Shown piece by piece: positions 59,305-64,000 of a DNA stretch of 64,000 nt. Positions within the stretch are counted from its first letter, which is position 1, and each line of letters starts with the position of its first letter. A model generated the notes under the pieces. That model was not told the origin of the DNA, made no database searches, and saw only the letters and a program-made list of their open reading frames with translations. Both the position numbers and the translations under genes were made by a program. The stretch comes from Microcaldota archaeon. GTDB lineage: Archaea > Micrarchaeota > Micrarchaeia > Micrarchaeales > CABMGC01. The DNA lies in NCBI GenBank assembly GCA_021796225.1, contig JAJYOL010000004.1, positions 41,026 to 105,025 on the forward strand, written 5' to 3'.

Positions 59305-61221
59305 CTACATCCTGTCTACGACATCTATGCCCAACAGGCGCAGCATGTCCTTTATCACGGACATTGTTGCGGCGACGAGCGTTACCCTCGCGTCGAGCAG
59401 TTTTCCGGAATTCAGCACCGGCGAAGTTTCATAGAATTTGCTGAATGAAGATGAAACGTCAATGAGATAATCCGTGATTACATTCGGCCTGTATTCAGCA
59501 CATGCCTTTTCCAAGATATCACTGGATTCGGAAAGGAGTTTTATCAAACCGAATTCCGCAGAACTGTCAACTCCTGAGTAATCAACTTTCTCCGGACTCG
59601 GTATGCCGATGCCTGCCTTTTCAATTATCCTGCCTGCCCTAGTATACATGTACATGCAGTACGGTCCGCTGTTTCCGCCAAAATCGAGAGCTTTGTCCCA
59701 GGAGAATGTAAGGATCTTTTCCGGAGCTATCTTTAGAAATTCAAATTTTATTGCTCCCGCAGCTATCACGTTTGCCGTATTATCATCTATGTCTCCCTTT
59801 GTCTTCCTGCTGCTTTCGGCCACTTTCTCCCTTACCTTGTTTTTTGCTTCGTCCATCAGGCTGTCCGCTGTGAAACTCTTCCCTTCGCCTATCCATCCGC
59901 CGCTCCGTCCGCTCAAAGATCCGCTTTCAAGTGCAACCTCGCCGTACGCGACATGCATTATGTTTTTCGCCTGTTCCGGATAGCCCATGAGGCTGAAAAG
60001 CGCCTTGAGAATCAACTGCGAGTATCTCTGTGCGGAGCCGATTACGTTAACCGCTATGTCCGTGTTTCCAAAACTTCCCTCGTTTCCCTTTTCTGCAGTC
60101 GTGAATAACTGTTTTCCATTGCGCTGTTTGCGATCCGTTGCGGAATAATGGAATTCGTCCTTCAATAACCCGAATTTCCACATGTGAAATGCCAAATCCT
60201 TTGCGGAATAGGTTGCGGTTCCGTTGCTCCTTATGAGTACTTTCGTATCCTCTGCGGGGTTCTTGAAATCCATTTCAACTTCCTTCATTTTTTCAAGGTC
60301 CACTACTATGCATCCGGCATATTTTCCTTCGCTTTCCTTATGAAGTACGCCTTTTTTCATTCCGACATCGATGGCGGCTTCGAGAAGTTTCGCCCTTACA
60401 ATATCGCTTTCCCATATCCTCAAATCGTGCGATATTCCGTAATTGAATGCTGTTTGATACTGCGCGTCGACGCATTTTTCACTGACTTCACGGGCAAGCT
60501 TTGATTCCTTGGTGTCGAGATTTTCCATATTCTTCAATATGCCGTTTATCTCTCCCGAAATGTCCTTCTCCTTCATGAGTTTGTTTACCTTGACGTATTG
60601 CTCTCCGAGCCACTGGTCGAACTTCTTATCCGGCGTGTCACTCAGATTCATATATCCCCATATGCTTTCCGCTATCTGGAGTCCTAAATCTTCAATGTAA
60701 TCGTCCCGTTCCACCTTGTATCCGCACCGCTCCATTATGTTTGCAATGGAATCCCCGAGAAGCGCATTCCTCAAATGTCCTATGTGCCACGGCTTGCTCG
60801 GATTGACGCTCGGAAATTCTACAAGCGCTTTTTTACCCGAACCGAGATTGCTCGAAGCGCCTTCCTTCTCTTTTTCCAGTATTTCAGCCAGGACGTTTTT
60901 CGAATATTCCTTGACATCAAAATAAGCGTTTATGTATCCGTTTTCGTTTTCCACTTTCATTATCGGGGACCTTGCTTCAATCGCTTCCGCAACTGATTTT
61001 GCAATGTCCTTCGGGGCCTTTCCTACCTTTTTTGCCAGCATGAAGGATATCGAAGAACTGATGTCGCCATGCGCTTGTTTTTGTCCCGATATGCTTGCGG
61101 TTATTTTCTCCATAGGGATATCCGCATCGGGATATGCCTTGCTTATCACATTGCTAAGCATTTGTGAAAACAATTGCCTTGTCGACTTTCCATAACTGAC
61201 CGTGAAATCACTTATTAACAT
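59305..61221 (-). CDS. argS: Arginyl-tRNA synthetase
   Basis: A class I synthetase of up to 638 aa. The HIGH signature is in VEFPSVNPSKPWHIGHLRNALLG and the helical anticodon-binding domain at the C-terminus (YCMYMYTRAGRIIEKAG...FYETSPVLNSG). The KMSK loop is degenerate, as is common in ArgRS. It serves the two tRNA-Arg genes in this window. ATG 61161 is an alternative start, but the extra 20 residues resemble the normal N-terminal domain poorly, so the start is open. Confidence 0.95.
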   Translation of the reverse strand: MLISDFTVSYGKSTRQLFSQMLSNVISKAYPDADIPMEKITASISGQKQAHGDISSSISFMLAKKVGKAPKDIAKSVAEAIEARSPIMKVENENGYINAYFDVKEYSKNVLAEILEKEKEGASSNLGSGKKALVEFPSVNPSKPWHIGHLRNALLGDSIANIMERCGYKVERDDYIEDLGLQIAESIWGYMNLSDTPDKKFDQWLGEQYVKVNKLMKEKDISGEINGILKNMENLDTKESKLAREVSEKCVDAQYQTAFNYGISHDLRIWESDIVRAKLLEAAIDVGMKKGVLHKESEGKYAGCIVVDLEKMKEVEMDFKNPAEDTKVLIRSNGTATYSAKDLAFHMWKFGLLKDEFHYSATDRKQRNGKQLFTTAEKGNEGSFGNTDIAVNVIGSAQRYSQLILKALFSLMGYPEQAKNIMHVAYGEVALESGSLSGRSGGWIGEGKSFTADSLMDEAKNKVREKVAESSRKTKGDIDDNTANVIAAGAIKFEFLKIAPEKILTFSWDKALDFGGNSGPYCMYMYTRAGRIIEKAGIGIPSPEKVDYSGVDSSAEFGLIKLLSESSDILEKACAEYRPNVITDYLIDVSSSFSKFYETSPVLNSGKLLDARVTLVAATMSVIKDMLRLLGIDVVDRM

Positions 61222-61352
61222 GTCCTATTTAGGTTTAAATTGCTTGCTCTAAACGTGCTATTTACTAGCAGTTAACTATCCTGCAAATCTGAACTACATA
61301 GCAACTTAAATATGAGAATAGGCGCAATTTTCATTGTGGAGAAGGTGAGAAT

Positions 61353-62669
61353 ATGCTAACTCTAATAAAGGAAAACCCCCAAAAATCCACTGAGCTTAGA
61401 GGAGTCAAAGGGCTTCTCGAAGTATTCAATTTAATAAATCCATATGGTCGTTGGCCTGTCGAATTGAAACTTCTCAATTCTCGTCTCGAAAGCTTGAAAT
61501 ACTCACTCCAGGATATAGAGAAACTGTGCCCTGAAATAGCGATAACCCCCAATACAGGTTATTTTATCTCTGCTGCAATTAATAACAAAATCGAGGACGG
61601 CGAGACCGTTACGTTGAACTTCAATGGGGCAAAAGTGGATGCAATTGGACGTTTTCGTAAAGGAAATGTGATATTGAAGGGGGATGCAGGAAGTCATGCT
61701 GGAGCGTATATGTCTGGTTCTGCCCGACTCACCATATACGGAAATACTGGGGGATTTGCAGGAGAAGAGATGTCTGGTTCTTCTAAACTTACAATCTATG
61801 GGAATACGAAAGCGTACTTAGGTAACGGAATGAAAGGATCCGCCAGTATCACAGTATACGGAAACGCGGAATACTATGTGGGGGGAGGAATGTCTGGGTT
61901 TTCCCAACTTACCATCCACGGAAATATTACAGAAAAAGTAGGTACTGGGATGAGTGGCTCTGCACATATCATATTATATCCAAACCCTGATTCAGAATTC
62001 AATTTACCTGGTCTTTATGCTAATTTACTAGTTGATCTAGGAGAAAAGTCGTATGGTGGTAGAATAGACGTAAACCCTCCAGAAGGGATGGAGATGCCTG
62101 TTTCTAAAACGTCACACTACGCAGAAATATATACGAATGGCAAGCGTGAACCTACAAACATACTACGTTCCCAACTTAGCGATATTAGCAGAAAACGTTC
62201 TTTACTTAGTGAAGTTTTCAGGAAGATTGAAGGAAAAAATGATTCGTCTGTGGATGCTACTCACGTAATTAGAGAATATGTAAATGAAAGCGGGCTGGTT
62301 TACAGAGGTCTTTCTTTTTATGATGAAGAGGAGCGATCTGAAATCCTATCCCTTGCCCTTACAAAGGGTCTTTTACCTCCAGAGATAGTAAAATATAGTG
62401 GTAAGGGATATGATGGCCAGGTGTGTGTAAGTGCTCTTCTTTACGAATCAAAATGGTTCGCCGACGTTGATTATGGCATTATTTTTGTGATAGGTGCAAA
62501 GGGTTTGGAACTTGCCGACGTATTACATACCAAACAATATATACATGAAGCAGAAATGCGTATCGAATATATACCTCCTGAGAATATAAAAGGGTATTAT
62601 CTGGTTAATTCTAAGGAAATTGCGGGTTATACCGAGGTCAATTCCTACAACGGTCAACAAAGCACATAA
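61353..62669 (+). CDS. Beta-helix repeat protein with possible ADP-ribosyltransferase-like C-terminus
   Basis: AT-rich 438-aa gene. Residues ~105-215 hold five ~20-residue repeats of the form MSGSARLTIYGNTGGFAG, like the GXGXG beta-helix of glutamate synthase and FwdC. The C-terminal ~150 residues contain LVYRGLSF, a VSALLYESKWFADVDYGIIFVIG stretch and EAEMRIEYIPPENIKGYYLV, which I read as the R, S and E motifs of ART-fold enzymes; this is pattern reading only. GGTGAG before the ATG and ACTTAAATA near 61303 support expression. The function is unknown. Confidence 0.65.
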   Translation: MLTLIKENPQKSTELRGVKGLLEVFNLINPYGRWPVELKLLNSRLESLKYSLQDIEKLCPEIAITPNTGYFISAAINNKIEDGETVTLNFNGAKVDAIGRFRKGNVILKGDAGSHAGAYMSGSARLTIYGNTGGFAGEEMSGSSKLTIYGNTKAYLGNGMKGSASITVYGNAEYYVGGGMSGFSQLTIHGNITEKVGTGMSGSAHIILYPNPDSEFNLPGLYANLLVDLGEKSYGGRIDVNPPEGMEMPVSKTSHYAEIYTNGKREPTNILRSQLSDISRKRSLLSEVFRKIEGKNDSSVDATHVIREYVNESGLVYRGLSFYDEEERSEILSLALTKGLLPPEIVKYSGKGYDGQVCVSALLYESKWFADVDYGIIFVIGAKGLELADVLHTKQYIHEAEMRIEYIPPENIKGYYLVNSKEIAGYTEVNSYNGQQST

Positions 62670-62791
62670 CGTCAATATCAACAGCAAATCCTTACTTATT
62701 CGAAGAACGCCTGTACGATACGACTTACAAAACCTTTTAAATTTTGCATGGGATACGATAGTTGCAGGTAACTGAAGATGCAGGTAAGCGA

Positions 62792-63649
62792 ATGGTAAAG
62801 ATATACAAATATAACAACAAACTGGCAATATACCTGCCTTTTGACGTAATAAAAGCTTTAAAACTCGAGGAGAACGACGAAGTCGATTTCTTCAAGATGA
62901 AGGATAACATGTTCATCCTTGCCAAGAAAGCTGATATAACATCATTGCTTGTGGGAAATGCTCCAAGCACGCCTTCATATTCTCCTGTCGCTTCGGATGA
63001 AATGTCCGGTCCCGAGATAGCCGTACTGAAGAAGCTCGACACGCTGCGCTATCAGCAAAGAACGCAGGAAAACGTGGAAAAAATGCTTTCTCCTGAAGAG
63101 AAATCTTACTTGTCACAGTTGCTCAAGAAAAAAGCAGTCACGCTTTTTTCAAATCAAAAAAGCGGGCAGAAGATATACAGCATATCGAAAGGCGTTTATG
63201 ATACTTTTCTGATGCGAAAGCGTCCGCAGGGCGCCGTTGCCGTGCAGCAACCGGTTCCCGTTCCGCGCCAGGTCCCTCAAACAAGATATCCTATACAAAA
63301 AATGGGGCTTGAGGATGAAGGCGTCAAAAAACTCGAAGCCGAAGGATTCATAGTTCTGCAAACCGAAGCGGAAGCGGCTCATGTCTCATCCCTATTGGAA
63401 GACAGCATAAGGCACGGGCAGGTATTCGGAACACGTGCATTCAATAAAAAGTTCTACATACTGATGCGCGCATTTTTGGAGAAGAATTCTGGAGCAATCC
63501 TGAAAGAACTGAGATCCGGGACCAAAAAGGTGTCCGAAATAGTCGAGTCGACAAAAATACCCGAAGGGGGAGTAAGAGGCGTACTTTATTATCTTGCAGA
63601 ATCGGGCGACGTGATAGAAAAAAGACGCGATACGTTCATGCTCACTTAA
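62792..63649 (+). CDS. AbrB-type regulator with C-terminal winged helix
   Basis: A 285-aa protein. The N-terminus (MVKIYKYNNKLAIYLPFDVIKALKLEENDEVDFFKMKD) has the swapped-hairpin AbrB/SpoVT DNA-binding pattern. A Pro-rich linker (VPVPRQVPQ) and a C-terminal winged-helix-like unit (ILKELRSGTKKVSEIVESTKIPEGGVRGVLYYLAESGDVIEKR) follow. The TATA element CTTTTAAAT (about 62732-62740) would begin transcription near the in-frame TTG 62762, so a ten-residue longer leaderless form is possible. Target unknown. Confidence 0.72.
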   Translation: MVKIYKYNNKLAIYLPFDVIKALKLEENDEVDFFKMKDNMFILAKKADITSLLVGNAPSTPSYSPVASDEMSGPEIAVLKKLDTLRYQQRTQENVEKMLSPEEKSYLSQLLKKKAVTLFSNQKSGQKIYSISKGVYDTFLMRKRPQGAVAVQQPVPVPRQVPQTRYPIQKMGLEDEGVKKLEAEGFIVLQTEAEAAHVSSLLEDSIRHGQVFGTRAFNKKFYILMRAFLEKNSGAILKELRSGTKKVSEIVESTKIPEGGVRGVLYYLAESGDVIEKRRDTFMLT

Positions 63650-63655
63650 CGCGTA

Positions 63656-63811
63656 TCAGAGCACTGCAAAGTGGTCCAGCAATATTACTATTACGGTAAA
63701 CAATGCCACTGCAAAAAGCACTACCTTTGCATTAAGCATAGGGCCTTTTTCCGGCGCATCGTAAAAGCTGAGTATTCCTGCCTGCTGCTGCGGCGTTGAT
63801 AATGTTGCCAC
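63656..63811 (-). CDS. Sec61beta, preprotein translocase subunit, missing from ORF track
   Basis: A 51-aa protein reading MATLSTPQQQAGILSFYDAP, then EKGPMLNAKVVLFAVALFTV and a single membrane helix ending LLDHFAVL. This matches archaeal Sec61beta (typical core AGL.RYFDEE..GPK..P..VL). It binds SecY/SecE in the membrane. Start is GTG at 63811 with GTGAT upstream and a TATA-like TTTTTAAATATC about 30 bases before it. It converges with the AbrB-type gene. Confidence 0.88.
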   Translation of the reverse strand: MATLSTPQQQAGILSFYDAPEKGPMLNAKVVLFAVALFTVIVILLDHFAVL

Positions 63812-63964
63812 TTAATCACGTATATATCATATCTTATTGATATTTAAAAATGTTACGCGCCATTATGTATCGGTAGGAACTTGACATCTACATTGCACCA
63901 CCTCGTCAAACCCCAACCATCACATCTTATATCGCAGGAGGTATGCGATAACGCAGGAAAACAC

Positions 63965-64000
63965 ATGTATTTTGACCTTTTTCAGTCCAAAGAACCTGTT
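63965..64000 (+). CDS. 5' end of an unidentified gene running off the window
   Basis: Twelve codons, MYFDLFQSKEPV, before the window ends. A TATA-like CTTATATCG (about 63924-63932) and CAGGAAAA just before the ATG support a real start. The family cannot be told from twelve residues. Confidence 0.4.
   Translation, partial: MYFDLFQSKEPV

Overview
The window is archaeal chromosome, most likely from a small-genome DPANN lineage of the Micrarchaeota/ARMAN type. Archaeal hallmarks visible in the sequence are EF-1alpha with uS10, deoxyhypusine synthase, FEN-1, a histone-fold protein, a tandem Alba protein, NAC, MBF1, L10e, CDP-archaeol synthase, a DGGGP-synthase-type UbiA enzyme, archaeal-type SAM synthetase, class II GlyRS with zinc knuckles, archaeal AlaRS/AsnRS/AspRS, and Sec61beta. 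Many genes have a TATA element (TTTAAA/TTTATA) about 26-35 nt before the start codon, so many transcripts are probably leaderless; others carry GGTGA or GGAGG Shine-Dalgarno sites. The DPANN assignment rests on pilin style (QSAMEYLMTYGW...), compact operons and many small uncharacterised genes. It is an inference.

Layout. 1-4.2 kb is an accessory patch: two methyltransferase/Lrp-like regulator units, one regulator copy decapitated at a microhomology junction and joined head-to-head to an AT-rich Lrp-like paralogue. 4.2-13 kb: DMT-family transporter with an extra soluble domain, a 50-aa zinc-finger ORF, L10e, the run GlyRS-OGG1-translin, a pilin with a strong terminator, AsnRS and a beta-carbonic-anhydrase-like protein. 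13-25 kb: Nramp-like transporter, tRNA-Arg(GCG), small repeated and basic proteins, MBF1-FEN1, a site-2 protease, deoxyhypusine synthase, histone, GPT-type sugar-phosphate transferase, a G-domain-less EF-Tu-like protein, a membrane PLD protein and a ferritin-VIT1 fusion. 25-35 kb: the operon KaiC/Cys-rich surface protein/DHH, then NAC, a HerA-like ATPase-nuclease, Ham1 and endonuclease IV. 35-42 kb: a likely structured RNA, EF-1alpha-S10 with terminator, SAM synthetase, and the lipoate cluster (HTH-CBS, LipA, LplA-LplB). 41-53 kb: Exo5/Cas4-like nuclease-AlaRS-CarS, HAD, UbiA, membrane Lon-like protease-HIT, and AspRS-adenosine-specific kinase-Nth-PHP. 53-64 kb: CBS protein, tandem Alba, thioredoxin-fold membrane protein, a tRNA-Arg(CCT) apparently interrupted in its T-loop, ACT regulator, M20 peptidase, two GNATs, ArgRS, an AT-rich gene combining a beta-helix with a possible ADP-ribosyltransferase-like domain, an AbrB/wHTH regulator, Sec61beta, and the first codons of another gene.

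The informational core (five aminoacyl-tRNA synthetases, two tRNAs, ribosomal proteins, EF-1alpha) is interleaved with base-excision repair (OGG1, Nth, Nfo, FEN1, Ham1), chromatin (histone, Alba) and archaeal lipid synthesis (CarS, UbiA, GPT). The items I consider most worth testing are the interrupted tRNA-Arg, the RNA upstream of EF-1alpha, the pseudoknot-capable RNA at 15.5 kb, the beta-helix/ART-like protein, the tandem Alba, and the poly-Arg tail that doubles as an iterated ribosome binding site.
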